Assembly: GCA_033980235.1 (NCBI GenBank)
Contig: CM067062.1
Location: 7,357,900-7,421,899, forward strand
Origin: Diadema setosum
Lineage: Eukaryota; Echinodermata; Echinoidea; Diadematoida; Diadematidae
Length of the DNA: 64,000 nucleotides
Direction of reading: 5' to 3'
Part shown: in pieces, positions 57,601 to 61,477 of the stretch
Layout: each line of letters begins with the position of its first letter
Numbering within the stretch: the first letter of the stretch is position 1
The notes under the pieces: generated by a model
The model's input: the letters and a program-made list of their open reading frames with translations, nothing else
Told to the model about the DNA's origin: nothing
Database searches by the model: none
Made by a program: the position numbers and the translations under genes

Positions 57601-59572
57601 ATGTTTTGCTCTCTTAATTCAATAATTATTTTTCAGTCTACAGCCCCTTGTTTAGGATCCCTAATACTGAGAACATCTGCTATCTACTCTGCTTGCTTGT
57701 TCGTAATTGCTAGGCTACGAGTTATTTTCTACACACAAAATATTTATATGTGACCCTGCATCACAAAACCAACAAAAAGTCGCCAGACATAGATTTTTAG
57801 TTAAGGGCAGATTCTGAAAGAGCAGACTCTAAGCTTTAAAATGAGGTATAACTCAATCCAAATGGACTCACCTAACTCTTTATGTGCCATGGTGGAAACC
57901 CCCTGTGTGCCACGTTATTCTGAGACACGAAGGTAGTCATGCTTTGAGAAAGAATTCTGTTTTTCCGATTTGAATAACTTCTACAAATTTCTGTTAAGAT
58001 GGGCATAATAGTAGGCAAAGTCAAAGAGGAATATCAAGCTTTGTTACGATATAAATTGTATGACGAATCTATTTCCAATTTTTCTTTTGAATGACCAGTT
58101 GCTACATCACTGTAAAGGCATGACTTTTGCACATAAAACCGTTACAGAAACTTAGATTGTACGAGCAAATCTAGTTTGGAACATCGCTTGATAGTCGACC
58201 ACCACAAAGAATGCAAGTCGTATACGAGAGGAACAAAAGCACATGAAACGCTTTCATTGTGCCGCGGGATTAGCAGTAATTAGCGGTTTATCGATCGGTC
58301 TTTGCGGGTTTGTTTGTTGAGCAGAATATGCGAAGTTGGCACGCCGTCGACTGAGTCGGACGTGCGAACGTGGCACATAAAGAGCTAACCTACCAAAATA
58401 CTGGAAAGAAAGCACGCACTCTGGTAAAGTGTGAACTGAGAAAAGAGGCTCTGAAGTACAGGGTCCATTCAAGCACATAATCTTTCACCAAGCTGCACTA
58501 GCTGTGCGATGAAAGGGACAAAACACAGGATGTCAACCACAGGAACAACAATGAAGGGATTATCAGATTAGGCTGAAATTGAGCATGTTCTATCAACACA
58601 TTCTGTCCATAATTAATGCCAACTTACAAAGCAGTAGCTTTATCCTTTCAAAAGTTATTAGACTTGAAAGTGAAGAGTGTACAAAGGATTTCAAGAAATG
58701 AAAAGGGGCCTCTAATACATACCTGGTCATTCTATACTCTCCAAAAAAGGGGTTGTAGAAAACTGAAAGCACACTTTCCAATTTGTGTTATGATCCCAAA
58801 CTAAAGAATAATGTAGAAGCAAGATAGCTCTTTCAGAAAATATGAAAAACTCAAGATTGACATAATTGACCCATTTCACCTGTTTTGAATCCTCACGTAA
58901 AATCAAGGGGTGCGACTTTTTGTTTGTTTTGTGGTGCACGGTCACATATATTTAAAAAAGAATGATTATTTCCACATTTCATGCAGCATTATGTTCTTGT
59001 ACACCTGTAACTATCTGTATCATCGATGCCATAAGTTTTGAAATGCCCTTCATTATTTCATTTTCTCAACTACCACCTATTCTCGCACTTGATAGAGTAA
59101 GATTTCTTCAGATTATTCCAAATTAAATAATATTTCCATTATCATCAAAGCAATCAGCCCGAATTTGAAGATTTGGAGTTAATATGTTTTCCACAGGTGA
59201 ATGGAACAGCTGGGGTTACGTGCAGGGCTGTCAGCATTTACAAGTAAAAAATCACCGAAGTTCCAAACAGTAATCAAGGAGAGACTGAGTATGACTTGCA
59301 AGTCAACAGGCATATTAGTAATTCTATACTGGAGAGGCCTTTACATTCTCACACCAGTGAGAATTTTTATTTTATTTTTCATGGAATCTCCTATTGAGCC
59401 AAGAAGACTTTTGTAGTAGCTCTAGGACATGAACCCGCATGGGTCCATACCAGCTGTAAATAATAGTACCATCCAGAGAGAACATACCTGATTCATAGTA
59501 CTGTTTCCAAACATGCCGATACCATGTTTGGTGGGCAGAATTGCAATACCACGCTTCCGCCATGTGTTCTGC
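6371..59572 (-). CDS. xanthine dehydrogenase / aldehyde oxidase family gene, 3' part (8 exons)
   Basis: This is the 3' part of a molybdo-flavoenzyme gene. Enzymes of this family hydroxylate purines or aldehydes at a molybdenum cofactor, usually as cytosolic homodimers. The exons, in minus-strand order, are 59572-59488, 57562-57467, 54806-54678, 13550-13476, 12067-12015, 10276-10096, 9445-9254 and 6541-6371. All have AG/GT borders and compatible phases, giving about 326 residues that follow the family's C-terminal order without a gap. Visible landmarks are [30 protein letters not shown] (cofactor-contacting loop), [35 protein letters not shown] and the catalytic-Glu motif GIGEPAFF. The N-terminal iron-sulphur, FAD and first molybdenum-domain exons are not in the window. 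SSKGIGE leans to aldehyde oxidase, while FNVTLLRN and FFAIKHAL lean to xanthine dehydrogenase, so I leave the subfamily open. The 41-kb intron between exons 54678 and 13550 is full of mobile DNA. Confidence 0.9.
6899..7260. mobile_element. TTAA-flanked MITE, family A-like, complete
   Basis: Left end TTAACTCTTTGTGTACCATG; right end reads the same inwards with about 3 mismatches (TTAACTCTTTCTGTACTATG). TTAA stands at both borders. The 362-bp interior shares gacaaagctacggctattt and cttggaaatggcc with the family A copies. It lies in the last intron of the host gene. Confidence 0.8.
7299..8407. mobile_element. 1.1-kb non-autonomous repeat, ends TATGCCTCCGCCA
   Basis: Left TATGCCTCCGCCA at 7299 and right TGGCGGAGGCATA at 8395-8407 are inverted. 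The interior has repeated TGACCTTTGACC runs, (GGAC)n at about 8346-8360 and ACCCGAAAACATAATGCC. No open frame of note. A short fragment of the same end (atgcctccggcgacacttcatggcgga) occurs near 57246. Confidence 0.65.
8408..9253. other. intron, nothing recognised
   Basis: Intron sequence between the last two exons. I see no repeat or RNA gene in it. Confidence 0.5.
9254..9445 (-). CDS. XDH/AOX exon (IEGGFVQG...GPSLYKIP)
   Basis: A 192-nt exon of 64 codons, acceptor ggttcacag, donor GTGGGTTC. It reads [39 protein letters not shown], then [13 protein letters not shown] and ends LYSSK. The family counterpart is IEGAFVQGxG...RGPxxYKIP. The first ~40 nt of this exon, with its acceptor, is tandemly duplicated just upstream (see the 9404-9616 entry). 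Confidence 0.95.
9404..9616 (-). repeat. ~106-bp tandem duplication over an exon/intron border
   Basis: Two adjacent copies (about 9404-9508 and 9509-9616) each carry the start of exon 9445-9254 plus its 3' splice acceptor and intron flank. The upstream copy keeps the acceptor and encodes [14 protein letters not shown], but its ATG is followed directly by TGA in that frame. Use of the duplicated acceptor would therefore end the protein early. Differences between copies are few. Confidence 0.85.
9617..10095. other. intron with C-rich and A-rich tracts
   Basis: Two poly-C/poly-A tracts (about 9932-9953 and 10014-10040) lie inside an unclassified repeat-like stretch starting near 9850. Confidence 0.5.
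10096..10276 (-). CDS. XDH/AOX exon (EVEVDILTG...NPTIDIGQ)
   Basis: A 181-nt exon, acceptor atctccag, donor GTTGGTGT. After completing a split Lys codon it encodes [19 protein letters not shown], then [20 protein letters not shown], then [19 protein letters not shown]. The [15 protein letters not shown] block is diagnostic of XDH/AOX. The segment between FYK and YGTMKG is shorter and more divergent than in vertebrate enzymes. Confidence 0.95.
10277..11104. other. intron with G-rich tract
   Basis: A G-rich tract lies at 10570-10620. Open frames at 10556-11033 show no family I know and are probably chance. Confidence 0.45.
11105..11508. repeat. ~200-bp tandem duplication
   Basis: Two nearly identical ~200-bp units begin GCTCACCATGAGGCACCAAT at about 11106 and 11310. 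They differ mainly in G-run length. This looks like a recent duplication inside an intron. Confidence 0.9.
11579..11935 (+). mobile_element. tRNA-derived SINE
   Basis: The head has an RNA polymerase III A box (TTGGCTCAGTCGG, about 11589-11601) and a B box (GGGTTCTAACTC, about 11632-11643) at tRNA spacing. The body runs through TCCCATGTATGAGAGAGT and AAAAGATCCCG to a tail with GGGCTATTCAGCC and ends near acaaacaaac. A decayed copy of the body lies at about 59930-60200. Confidence 0.8.
12015..12067 (-). CDS. XDH/AOX micro-exon ([16 protein letters not shown])
   Basis: A 53-nt exon: 17 codons plus two bases that join the next exon to make Lys. The acceptor is tgtcacag and the donor is a strong GTAAGTAC. 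It encodes [25 protein letters not shown] is one of the most conserved strings of the family. Confidence 0.92.
12180..12962. mobile_element. G/C-hairpin TTAA MITE (copy 2, complete)
   Basis: A perfect 20-nt terminal inverted repeat including the TTAA target (TTAACCCTAAAAAGACTGGG at 12180-12199 and its inverse at 12943-12962). Just inside each end a G run faces a C run across a 4-6-nt loop, so both ends can fold into a G:C hairpin. The interior is about 700 bp of AT-rich non-coding DNA. TTAA duplication plus a CCC-starting inverted end fits the piggyBac superfamily. It sits in an intron of the host gene. Confidence 0.85.
12963..13475. other. intron, nothing recognised
   Basis: AT-rich intron. 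No repeat identified. Confidence 0.5.
13476..13550 (-). CDS. XDH/AOX short exon (ERLEPF...GSWEEW)
   Basis: A 75-nt exon of 25 codons, acceptor gatcgacag, donor GTACGTCT. It encodes [18 protein letters not shown] then KGSWEEW, which is exactly the family stretch between the SADLNG-like and TAAYxDxxSLSATG blocks. Finding it closes what would otherwise be a ~25-residue gap. It sits only about 0.9 kb from the left edge of the 35-kb inserted block. Confidence 0.9.
13809..14067. repeat. inverted-repeat unit, 17-bp ends
   Basis: GCATATCGTCGCTGGGG at 13809-13825 is exactly inverted at 14051-14067 (CCCCAGCGACGATATGC). About 260 bp long, non-coding, MITE-like. No clear target duplication seen. Confidence 0.55.
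14396..14454 (+). pseudogene. LINE reverse-transcriptase fragment, left half of an interrupted copy
   Basis: The frame reads [17 protein letters not shown] up to the break at 14454. It continues at 49701 as [13 protein letters not shown] after removal of the intervening block and one TAT. Across this join the protein aligns without a gap to the intact LINE at 50490 (QKRAIRI...PLF), the same 21-residue spacing. Confidence 0.65.
14455..14850. repeat. left terminal arm of the 35-kb block
   Basis: Holds a second TTCGAGCGCTC at about 14537, GTACCGTACCGTACC, an inverse GTACGGTACGGTAC at about 14786, and ends with GGTCGTGATTTGGCAAAAAG. By itself it could also be a decayed ~365-bp TIR element. Confidence 0.6.
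15405..18925. repeat. ~240-bp satellite, about 14 units, dimeric higher order
   Basis: Each unit contains GAACGCATACAACCGCGTTA, AAACACGTTTTCACGGCGCTG, CTGTCGGTGCTGAATTTCTT and TTCATGTTGATGTCTCTTTC. From 16.1 kb on, two unit types alternate: one with CTTGCTCAGAGTCATTTTTG (16.12, 16.60, 17.08, 17.56, 18.02, 18.48 kb), one with TTGCCCTTCTTTTGCC or a close variant (16.36, 16.85, 17.33, 17.80, 18.25 kb). Units vary in T- and GTT-rich length. Short open frames recur at each unit but change frame and length, so coding is unlikely. Confidence 0.92.
15605..15824. mobile_element. 220-bp TA-flanked MITE inside the satellite
   Basis: The ends GTGTACGAGCTGAAATTTTC and its inverse (CTGTACAAGCTGAAATTTTC read from the right) are bordered by TA. 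The other satellite units show the uninterrupted site TTTTAATTCTTATCG. The TA target suggests a Tc1/mariner-type mobiliser. The interior is rich in CGCGAAAATAAC. Confidence 0.8.
18926..20240. other. unassigned; local GC-rich patch
   Basis: 19540-19710 is strikingly CpG-rich (GGGCCGGCCGGG, a CACGTG at about 19702), unlike its surroundings. It could be an old promoter-like island, but no gene is visible beside it. An A22 tract lies at 20066-20087. Confidence 0.4.
20242..20366. repeat. ~74-bp direct duplication
   Basis: ATGGGGCCCTTGGGGCGAAA and the following text to CTAGCTTCTGGTAT occur twice, at about 20243 and 20317, without differences in the shared ~51 nt. Confidence 0.9.
20367..21617. other. 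unassigned, AT-rich
   Basis: No gene seen. CTCACTC-rich wording near 20930-21050 is not a clear repeat array. Confidence 0.45.
21618..21675. repeat. (CA)n microsatellite
   Basis: About 25 CA units. A poly-C tract follows at 21854-21872. Confidence 0.95.
21676..22520. other. unassigned, rich in GTAC/GGTAC words
   Basis: Frequent ggtac, gtaccg and tacggt words around 21760-22010. No gene or defined element recognised. Confidence 0.4.
23259..23561. mobile_element. 303-bp TIR element with 6-bp CTATAA duplication
   Basis: The ends are CAGAGACTCCAACC and its exact inverse GGTTGGAGTCTCTG. CTATAA flanks both sides (23253-23258, 23562-23567), and the paralogous unit at 22790 has a single CTATAA in the same place. 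The interior is rich in CGGGAGA/TCTCCCG words. Non-coding. A 6-bp duplication excludes piggyBac and mariner, and the superfamily is not assigned. Confidence 0.85.
23728..24738. mobile_element. 1.0-kb foldback element with TTAA duplication
   Basis: The two arms are inverted over nearly their whole length (AGATAATAAAAAGTTTTGGT at the left end, its inverse at the right). They meet near 24220-24330. TTAA stands at 23724-23727 and 24739-24742. The paralogous site at about 22970 reads GGGGACTTAAAGTTCC, so removal of the element plus one TTAA is exact. Arms include GCGACCAGCAGCCCCATACG-type words. No coding capacity. Confidence 0.88.
24846..25210 (+). pseudogene. possible decayed core-histone (H3-like) gene remnant
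   Basis: The stretch lies directly upstream of a histone 3' processing signal. GACATTCAACTTGCC at 25109-25123 encodes DIQLA, and AACCTGTG at 25073 resembles the H3 Asn-Leu-Cys codons, both in H3 order and at a plausible distance from the stem-loop. Stops and indels prevent any continuous histone frame, and the 5' half is missing. H3 is a guess. It may equally be unrelated sequence. Confidence 0.28.
25211..25245 (+). promoter_or_regulatory. replication-dependent histone mRNA 3' stem-loop and downstream element
   Basis: GGCTCTTTTTAGAGCC (25211-25226) is the canonical 6-bp stem, 4-nt loop bound by SLBP. ACCA follows, where cleavage normally falls. CAAGAAAGA at 25237-25245 matches the purine-rich element that base-pairs with U7 snRNA, as classically described in sea urchin histone genes. 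All three parts are in the correct order and spacing. Confidence 0.8.
25246..26220. other. unassigned, nothing recognised
   Basis: Mixed AT-rich sequence between the histone signal and the large satellite. No gene or repeat identified. Confidence 0.45.
26222..35700. repeat. 640-680-bp satellite with internal telomeric (CCCTAA)n
   Basis: At least twelve units share GACAAATTCACTTTAATAGA, ACTTCGGCGATGTCATTTCT, AAGCCAGATACAGATAGGTC, CAGGCTTTCTAGCGGTTTTA and TGCCACATTAATTTCTTTCT. In ten units (near 26769, 27442, 28125, 28800, 29482, 30126, 30761, 31403, 32047, 32680) the last string runs into CCCTAA repeats with CCCTAG/CCTAAT variants. Units from about 33 kb on are more diverged and lack the telomeric run, fading out by about 35.7 kb. 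Two units have a poly-C tract (26899, 28901) at the unit border. Recurrent ~60-100-codon open frames are by-products of the repeat. Confidence 0.93.
35701..38934. other. AT-rich, repeat-poor stretch
   Basis: More than 3 kb without a recognisable gene, RNA or repeat array. Only A/T homopolymers (37321-37383, 37844, 38411) stand out. Confidence 0.5.
38937..40440. repeat. ~758-bp direct duplication rich in TTCGTTATTCCGAA words
   Basis: GAACGTGCACTCCTGGATAG begins both copies (about 38940 and 39698). They continue in parallel through TTCGAAGGCGTT, GAATAACGAAACTCCAACGA, TGTGTTCGAATGAAGCAAGC and AGTCGGGAAGATGTTCATCA. Differences are scattered small indels. Confidence 0.9.
40396..40508. repeat. 45-bp-arm inverted repeat
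   Basis: CTGAAGGAAATAAAGCTGAT on to GCGAGGTAAA (40396-40440) is inverted at 40464-40508, separated by about 23 nt. Only one or two mismatches, so it could form a long hairpin. Confidence 0.85.
40579..40635. repeat. short hairpin, 17-bp arms
   Basis: AATGAGCAAAGAAAATG near 40579 is mirrored by ATTTTCTTTGCTCATT ending at 40635. Confidence 0.7.
40640..41250. other. unassigned, nothing recognised
   Basis: No gene or repeat seen except similarity of the last ~30 nt to 15060-15100 in inverse orientation. Confidence 0.45.
41252..41450. repeat. AAAGGTGTATCT repeat cluster, inverse relative of 14.8-15.1 kb
   Basis: CGCGTAGGTAAGTTTAACGC at about 41255 is the inverse of the sequence at about 15072-15095. 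Three TTGGCA(A/G)A..GGTGTATCT words follow (41292, 41356, 41433), some paired with their inverse to give small hairpins. Confidence 0.65.
41836..42464. repeat. ~630-bp near-perfect palindrome
   Basis: Two ~310-bp arms are inverted around TACGTCGCGACGTA at about 42147-42160. The word CTATACACAGCCCAGTCGCT (with one variant) occurs four times: at both outer tips and on both sides of the centre. Within an arm it is a direct repeat 273 bp apart. Arms differ at only a handful of positions. Non-coding. Confidence 0.9.
42465..43155. other. unassigned
   Basis: Contains CCATTACGCTATGCGTATGG at about 42508, a word also found in the foldback arms near 24540. Otherwise nothing recognised. Confidence 0.45.
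43158..43301. repeat. hairpin minisatellite, left part
   Basis: TTTGGCAAAAAGGTGTATCT and its inverse alternate in a ~120-bp period. The array is interrupted after GGTG at 43298-43301 by the LTR element and continues at 49138. Confidence 0.85.
43302..44053 (-). repeat. 3' LTR of the Ty3/gypsy element
   Basis: 752 bp, the same length as the 5' LTR, with the same ends and (GA)n tract near 43592-43617. Host DNA with the GGTG duplication follows directly. Confidence 0.93.
44054..44074 (-). promoter_or_regulatory. polypurine tract
   Basis: AGGGGGGAGCTACT lies immediately upstream of the 3' LTR on the minus strand. The purine run would prime plus-strand DNA synthesis. It is shorter and less pure than in many elements. 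Confidence 0.6.
44213..47530 (-). CDS. pol: pol polyprotein (protease, RT, RNase H, integrase)
   Basis: 1105 residues without a stop. The aspartic protease motif LVDTGAEVS is at about residue 69. The reverse transcriptase carries [13 protein letters not shown] and the catalytic YVDD at about 372. RNase H starts [12 protein letters not shown] at about 520 and includes YTDHKPL. The integrase has an HHCC zinc site (H near 713, CLQC near 750) and the D,D,E triad in HIDIVG (~780), TTDRG (~838) and LVERLH (~874). The C-terminal part is basic and Pro/Thr-rich. No chromodomain is recognised. The ATG at 47530 is only the first Met in frame. Translation probably enters from gag by a -1 shift. Confidence 0.95.
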   Translation of the reverse strand: MLVPSNIWRARSPLSTTVSTTTVFCSSTARCHEPGKRASQRLMATNNAGSHSHSRLFYISDKNTGTRFLVDTGAEVSVLPPSPAERRVTSSKIKLQAANQSQITTYGERSLTLNLGLRRVYRWIFVLADVPTPILGADFLRHFGLLVDVRRRKLIDATTNLSVSGVVTEPSATSFSLKMLRSTGTRFDAVIQQHPSITQPVYTPASVKHSVTHYIETRGPPVSARPRRLASDRLGAAREEFSHMLELGIVTQSKSNWSSPLHMVPKKTSGDWRPCGDYRALNRQTIPDRYPIPHLQDFAANLDGMTVFSKLDLVKAYHQIPVHPADVHKTAITTPFGLFEYARMPFGLRNAAQTFQRFMDEVLRGLPFAYAYVDDVLVASRSHEEHEKHLNIVFSRFAEYGIVINPAKCQLGVPSLHFLGHVVDHHGISPLPDKVQAIQDLSAPTSLRKLREFLGLVNFYRRFLPRCADLMQPLTDKLKNAKRKNQPISLNDDELSSFNAVKAALSQATMLVHPKMDAPLCLLTDASDVGVGGVLQQCIDGTWQPLTFFSKRLQPAETRYSAFGRELLAVYLCIKHFRHMLEGRQFIVYTDHKPLTHSLHGRPDRYSPREIRQLDFISQFTTDIRHISGKRNTAADALSRAFINNVSTTPIDFHVIALAQEDDEELKQLTTDTSLKLSPVPIPSSDRTMLCDLSTGFPRPYIPAPHRKAIFHSLHQLSHPGVRATQKLVTDRFVWNGINRDVRSWAKTCLQCQRSKIHRHNKAPLGTFSSPDARFDHVHIDIVGPLPPSNGHTYLLTCVDRFTRWPEAFPMSDITAETVARVFVTHWVARFGAPSTITTDRGRQFESNLFNALTTLLGSTRIRTTAYHPTSNGLVERLHRQLKASLMAHDHAKWTETLPLVLLGIRTAVKTDIGCSAAELVYGTTLRLPGQCITKHEQTTTDIDPSDYVQRLRKFMQDMHPPSTRTQNKPTFIHNDLNTSTHVFIRDDTVRKPLQHPYRGPFPVIRRADKFFVIDYHGKHDTVSIDRLKPAFIETDIIPEPLPRRTTRPPVTTNTQRTTQPATPPSNAPRTPTSLSNQTTTEIKKTRSGRHVRFPAKYVDYCDNG
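47404..48345 (-). CDS. gag: gag polyprotein of the Ty3/gypsy element
   Basis: A 313-residue frame starting MTDPSQAP, about 20 nt inside the primer site. It forms the capsid-like particle. The middle carries the usual retrotransposon gag pattern ([20 protein letters not shown]). A C-terminal zinc knuckle C-x2-H-x9-C-x3-C at about residues 273-290 ([18 protein letters not shown]) follows an Arg/Ser-rich stretch ([13 protein letters not shown]). This CHCC order is characteristic of the CsRn1 lineage. It overlaps pol by 127 nt, with pol in the -1 frame, so pol is probably made by a ribosomal -1 shift. Confidence 0.93.
   Translation of the reverse strand: MTDPSQAPVEPVQPPIDDATSKPSTDIAVDNAAVANIKLPPYWPQDPLVWFAQVEAQFTTRRITKEDSKYAYVVSSFSPDIAQEVRDLLITKPAAQPYTTLKTALVARTSESEQRRLQQLLTEEELGDRKPTQLLRRMKQLLGDRVLEDSILRQLFVQRMPTNVQQILASSSDSLTVTQLAELADRILAVTAPSFVNAMTAPPQTTPTSNQQLQDQIHRLTIQVETLTMQLRNRERSRSRGRSATRRNRQHTSRSSSPAVPAQTPVSDDNGECWYHQTYGEHARRCQPPCRRQPSSAHQPPAATSQGNEQASA
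48367..48384 (-). promoter_or_regulatory. primer-binding site for tRNA-Trp
   Basis: TGGTGACCCCGACGTGAT on the minus strand, one base inside the 5' LTR, is complementary over 18 nt to the 3' end of animal tRNA-Trp (…ATCACGTCGGGGTCACCA). Confidence 0.88.
48386..49137 (-). repeat. 5' LTR of the Ty3/gypsy element
   Basis: 752 bp. It starts TGTAGCAGCACAATG on the minus strand and ends CCCTTCA. Contains a (GA)n tract near 48676-48702. It differs from the other LTR at a few positions, for example gagttTagtt versus gagttCagtt and gagcTgtcg versus gagcAgtcg. Confidence 0.93.
49138..49400. repeat. hairpin minisatellite, right part
   Basis: Two full ~122-bp units (from about 49138 and 49260). Each has TTTTGCCAA facing TTGGCAAAA around GGTGTATCTCTA, then the conserved spacer ATAGCGTGGGTCGCAGTCCC. 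It continues the array broken by the LTR element. Confidence 0.88.
49401..49600. other. unassigned spacer inside the 35-kb block
   Basis: Nothing recognised. Confidence 0.4.
49600..49697. repeat. right terminal arm of the 35-kb block
   Basis: Reads AGACATACACCTTTTTGCCA, then ATCACGACCG, GTACGGTACGGTAC and GAGCGCTCGAACCC, which is the left arm in mirror order. Confidence 0.7.
49698..49978 (+). pseudogene. LINE reverse-transcriptase C-terminal part, right half of interrupted copy
   Basis: It begins by completing the frame cut at 14454 ([13 protein letters not shown], then [15 protein letters not shown]). After a frame shift it reads [19 protein letters not shown] and [19 protein letters not shown], the usual LINE tail. 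It is cut again at 49979-49982 by a TTAA MITE and resumes at 53645 ([16 protein letters not shown]). Confidence 0.8.
50490..51635 (+). CDS. LINE ORF2 fragment: reverse transcriptase and C-terminal tail
   Basis: 382 intact codons from a 5'-truncated non-LTR retrotransposon. RT motifs run in order: [37 protein letters not shown], the catalytic LYADDTTLF, then [27 protein letters not shown] and the thumb/tail [16 protein letters not shown] to [17 protein letters not shown]. The endonuclease and RT N-terminus are missing. The frame extends upstream into MITE sequence by chance, so I start it at the inferred junction. Jockey/CR1 group is likely from the motif wording. Finer assignment is not safe. 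Confidence 0.9.
   Translation, partial: ELILSFVENKKKALGIFIDLSKAFDCLNHDILLQKLSQYGIRGLELQWFTSYLKGRRQYVHFKDSDSATTLITTGVPQGSILGPLLFILYVNDLVNASDLFSYILYADDTTLFISDDNLQSLVANSNRELGKIATWFQANKLLMNTTKTKFMTFNPKGSKQPLYANIELHVNGVSIPQVEYTNFLGLLIDNRLKWDSHITHISKKISMAIGILCRVRSFLPTTTSYSLYNALVIPHLNYCSLVWGRASQSRLHKLIILQKRAIRICTCAHFRAHCEPLFTTLGTLPLTKLIFFKTGIFMYKFKNELLPTIFSNYFVQQNKMHSKYTRHNNDYRLPIFRTSFAQTQSIKYHGAMLWNNLESSLKSLKLPTFKKTLKMSLLCY
50490..53371 (+). mobile_element. 5'-truncated LINE inserted in the MITE
   Basis: Starts abruptly in the RT domain near 50490 and ends with four (GAATT) repeats at about 53347-53369. The 3' UTR of about 1.7 kb is AT-rich with an internal partial duplication (gtgccc...tttattatgatt near 51730 and 52030). 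5' truncation plus a simple-repeat tail is typical of target-primed insertion. Flanking duplication not clear. Confidence 0.85.
53645..54245 (+). pseudogene. LINE tail and 3' UTR resumed after the MITE
   Basis: Opens with [16 protein letters not shown] and a stop, finishing the protein interrupted at 49979. The UTR ends near 54240 with AAATTGAAATAAAT. A 247-bp TIR element sits inside. Confidence 0.75.
53798..54044. mobile_element. 247-bp MITE with ~32-bp ends
   Basis: GAAGAGTTTGTTTGCAAAAA continuing CCGATAAGTCCAT is exactly inverted at 54012-54044. ATTT stands on both sides (53794-53797; 54045-54048), a possible 4-bp duplication. Non-coding. Confidence 0.75.
54246..54677. other. intron, nothing recognised
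   Basis: End of the 41-kb intron. Confidence 0.5.
54678..54806 (-). CDS. XDH/AOX exon ([13 protein letters not shown]...)
   Basis: A 129-nt exon of 43 codons, phase 0 at both ends, acceptor tcgtcag, donor GTAATACA. It begins [20 protein letters not shown] and ends DLYGGAVK, the family segment that follows MGQGLxTKxVQ. The Pro-Asn-Pro-Thr-Gly run and the alanine-rich family pattern (normally SADLNGxAV) are recognisable. It is the last exon before the 41-kb intron. Confidence 0.92.
54807..55708. other. intron with a hairpin
   Basis: Contains the inverted repeat at 55255-55317 and a (TTC)n run near 55128-55146. Otherwise nothing recognised. Confidence 0.5.
55255..55317. repeat. 24-bp-arm perfect hairpin
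   Basis: GCAACTGATTGACAAATTGC then CCTA (55255-55278) is exactly inverted at 55294-55317 over a 15-nt loop holding ATCGAT. A related half (ATCGATGTAGGGCAATCAGT) lies at about 4873 near family A DNA. Confidence 0.8.
55786..55958. mobile_element. ~170-bp TIR element, ends CTGGGGGGT(A/G)TTTCATCAA
   Basis: Left and right ends are inverted over about 36 nt with few mismatches and include TTGTCGGCGCTGACAA-type palindromes. Non-coding. Target duplication not resolved. Confidence 0.75.
56022..56491. mobile_element. Tigger/pogo-like MITE, TA-flanked
   Basis: Ends CAGTTGAACCTCTCGTATCC and inverse (CAGTTGAACCTCTCTTATCC from the right), with TA at 56020-56021 and 56492-56493. The CAGTTGAACCTC terminus is typical of pogo/Tigger members of the Tc1/mariner group. 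A 93-bp TTAA element is nested at 56231-56323. Confidence 0.8.
56231..56323. mobile_element. 93-bp TTAA micro-element
   Basis: TTAACCCGTTGAGGACGG at the left is mirrored by CGTCCTCAACGGGTTAA at the right, TTAA at both borders. The centre has CGCATTTCCCATAGAC and AAGTATACTCGGG. An inverse relative lies at about 59650-59735. Confidence 0.85.
57123..57466. other. intron, nothing clear
   Basis: Only a scrap of the 7299-type repeat end near 57246. Confidence 0.45.
57467..57562 (-). CDS. XDH/AOX exon (YTDGSV...GQG)
   Basis: A 96-nt exon of 32 codons in phase 0, acceptor cttccag, donor GTAAAGAT. It encodes [19 protein letters not shown] followed by [13 protein letters not shown]. The G-x-E-M-G-Q-G run is the highly conserved loop that contacts the molybdopterin cofactor in this family, and it is intact here. 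The neighbouring exons continue the reading frame on both sides. Confidence 0.92.
57872..58388. mobile_element. TTAA-type MITE, family A, complete
   Basis: Left CTAACTCTTTATGTGCCATG, right reading inwards TTAGCTCTTTATGTGCCACG, with CTAA at both borders (a TTAA variant). Shares AACCCCCTGTGTGCCACGTT with the copy at the start of the window. 517 bp, non-coding, intronic. Confidence 0.75.
58389..59487. other. intron, nothing recognised
   Basis: AT-rich intron without a recognisable element. Confidence 0.5.
59488..59572 (-). CDS. XDH/AOX exon (RKRG...STMNQ)
   Basis: An 85-nt exon with acceptor tttacag at 59573-59579 and donor GTATGTTC below 59488. One leading base completes a codon from an upstream exon. 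The next 28 codons begin [18 protein letters not shown] and end STMNQ, matching the family segment that precedes the YTDGSV block. It is the most upstream exon I can place. I looked on the minus strand from 59600 to 64000 for the preceding coding block and did not find it. Confidence 0.85.
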
Positions 59573-59649
59573 CTGTAAACAAAGAAAAAAAATCATCACA
59601 AGATTGTGCAACTTTTAAATGTGACGTTATGACAGCAACAGCTTTCCCT

Positions 59650-59735
59650 TATTCAGTCGAGGACGAGTATACTCGGGCAGGAGTCTATGGGAAATGCGTG
59701 TTGTATCAAAATCAAACTGTCCTCAACAGGTTAAA
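59650..59735. mobile_element. decayed copy of the 93-bp TTAA micro-element
   Basis: GTCTATGGGAAATGCGTGTT and CTGTCCTCAACAGGTTAA match the element at 56231 in inverse orientation. One TTAA border is lost. Confidence 0.65.
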
Positions 59736-59899
59736 TTGTCCATCTAAAGCTATTCTTTCTTTCTTTTTTCTTCTCTTTTTGTACAAGTGGTTAGGGCCAC
59801 ACAGGGCAGTGTCTCTGTCAATGTCTGTCTTGCAATGAAAAGATTTCAATCTATATCATATGATAAAACAGCAATGTTGTGTGTAGTCAAACTGTCCTC

Positions 59900-60200
59900 T
59901 CCAGGTAGATGCATAAAACTGTCCCCCAGAAACAAGGATGGAAACATGAAGGTACGTCCCATGCATGACAGAGTCAAAAACTCATGCTAACCACACTCTA
60001 CTTCTTCCTGTAGAGAGCGGGGTACAAAGCTCTGTGAAGTGGTATGTCTTGAGCACATCCTGGAAACAGTGCCAATGAAGCACACCCCTTGTGATCGGCC
60101 ATCAGATGACAAGCCACAAGTCAGCAAATGGTGTCAACCAAATTTCAAAAAATGGCTGTATTGTATAAATGAATCAATAGATTAATCAACCAAACAAACA
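59900..60200 (+). mobile_element. decayed SINE body
   Basis: TCCCATGCATGACAGAGT, ...AGAGCGGGGTACAAAGC and GTGAAGTGG follow the order of the SINE at 11579. The tRNA head is not recognisable. Confidence 0.5.
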
Positions 60201-61235
60201 AACTGAATGAAACTATGCTGCAACATAAATTAAAGACCATCGGAATTTATCCACATCAAACTCTTGACTACCCTTTATGACAGGACACACATATGGACAA
60301 GTGGGACTGAATGCTGATGGTTCAAATCTACCAAACAAAAAAAATTCAAAGTCCTAATACACAGTACAAGGGTTGACCCCTTCATGTAGGTTTTGGCTCA
60401 CAACCTAAATATAACCTACATGTACATCATAATGGAACTGCATGAGAAATCTTGATCCTATAGGGAATTAAAGGCAGTGAACAAGATAAATCACTAGCCA
60501 CCTCCTAAGAATGTTTAACAAAACCCGTTTTTCAATAAAGTTTTTTGAGTAAACTCGAATTATCCCATCTTTGTGGCTGAGAGATTTGTGTTGGCCGTGC
60601 GGGTGTGCTTTCCCAGTGCTGTTGGAAGATATTACCATTTTACGCGTTCAAGTCTCTTCAGGAACAAAATATTCATATTTTTCCTGTCGATTATTTCTCC
60701 GACATTAAGAATTGTAAATGATGTTCAGACAAATTCACAATCAACATAACAAACGAAAATTGCAAAATAACATTACTGACAGTGACACACAGGATAGTAA
60801 CTATCACAAGAATCTAAGATAAAAATCAAAACCACATTAAAAAGGTACTTCTAATAACACATTCCTTTATCGTAATCATGAATTGCAAAAAAAGAAAAAG
60901 AAAATCATCAAAGAAGGGACTTCTTAAAATAAAATAAAATAATGAAGGAAAACAGGTACAAGCTAAGGAATTAAATCCGTTTCCCCTCAAAAGCGTGTTT
61001 CCGCCAATGTGTTTAACTCTTCAGTAACTTTCAGTAATAAAATGAACCTGCCCTTCTACTTTTTTCGACATTACATGTAGCTTGTATAATGGTTAAACTT
61101 TGTGTTGAGATTTCAAAAACTCTGCTACAAAGACGTGTCTTAAAGGTAACGCCAATTTTAAGGAAGATTTTATATTGATAGAATAATGTTTGTACACAGA
61201 TGAATTGAGTTTTAATTTCAAGGACAAAAAAATCT
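60201..61235. other. unassigned, nothing recognised
   Basis: AT-rich, probably intron of the same gene if it continues to the right. Confidence 0.45.
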
Positions 61236-61382
61236 CTGGTTTGAGTTTCTTCAGTTTGTCCCCCTCAATTGCTGATCTGTAAATTAACAAACATGTCGTA
61301 AAAAAGGAACCAGTGGAACTCGAACCTGTCATCTACTGCTTTCCGGGCGGCGACACTACCACCAGGCTGTCCCTGGTTGCCG
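61236..61382 (-). mobile_element. tRNA-like SINE head and tail
   Basis: On the minus strand 61382-61306 has an A-box-like GCCTGGTGGTAGTG, a B box AGGTTCGAGTTCC, and acceptor-like ends GGCAACCAG / CTGGTTCC that pair with one bulge. A T6 run follows at 61305-61300, as for RNA polymerase III. I read it as a SINE head or tRNA pseudogene. The anticodon arm is not convincing for a functional tRNA. Confidence 0.55.
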
Positions 61383-61477
61383 GCAGTGACACAATGAACA
61401 TGGAACAAATACCCAAGTTCCGAGATTCTGACATTGTTATGTTAAGTAGTCCAAGGCGGACAAGGCATAGGATAAAT

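Noticed and set aside
61306..61382. A functional tRNA gene
   Set aside because: A and B boxes and a T run are present, but the anticodon arm does not fold convincingly and the acceptor stem has a bulge. SINE or pseudogene is safer.
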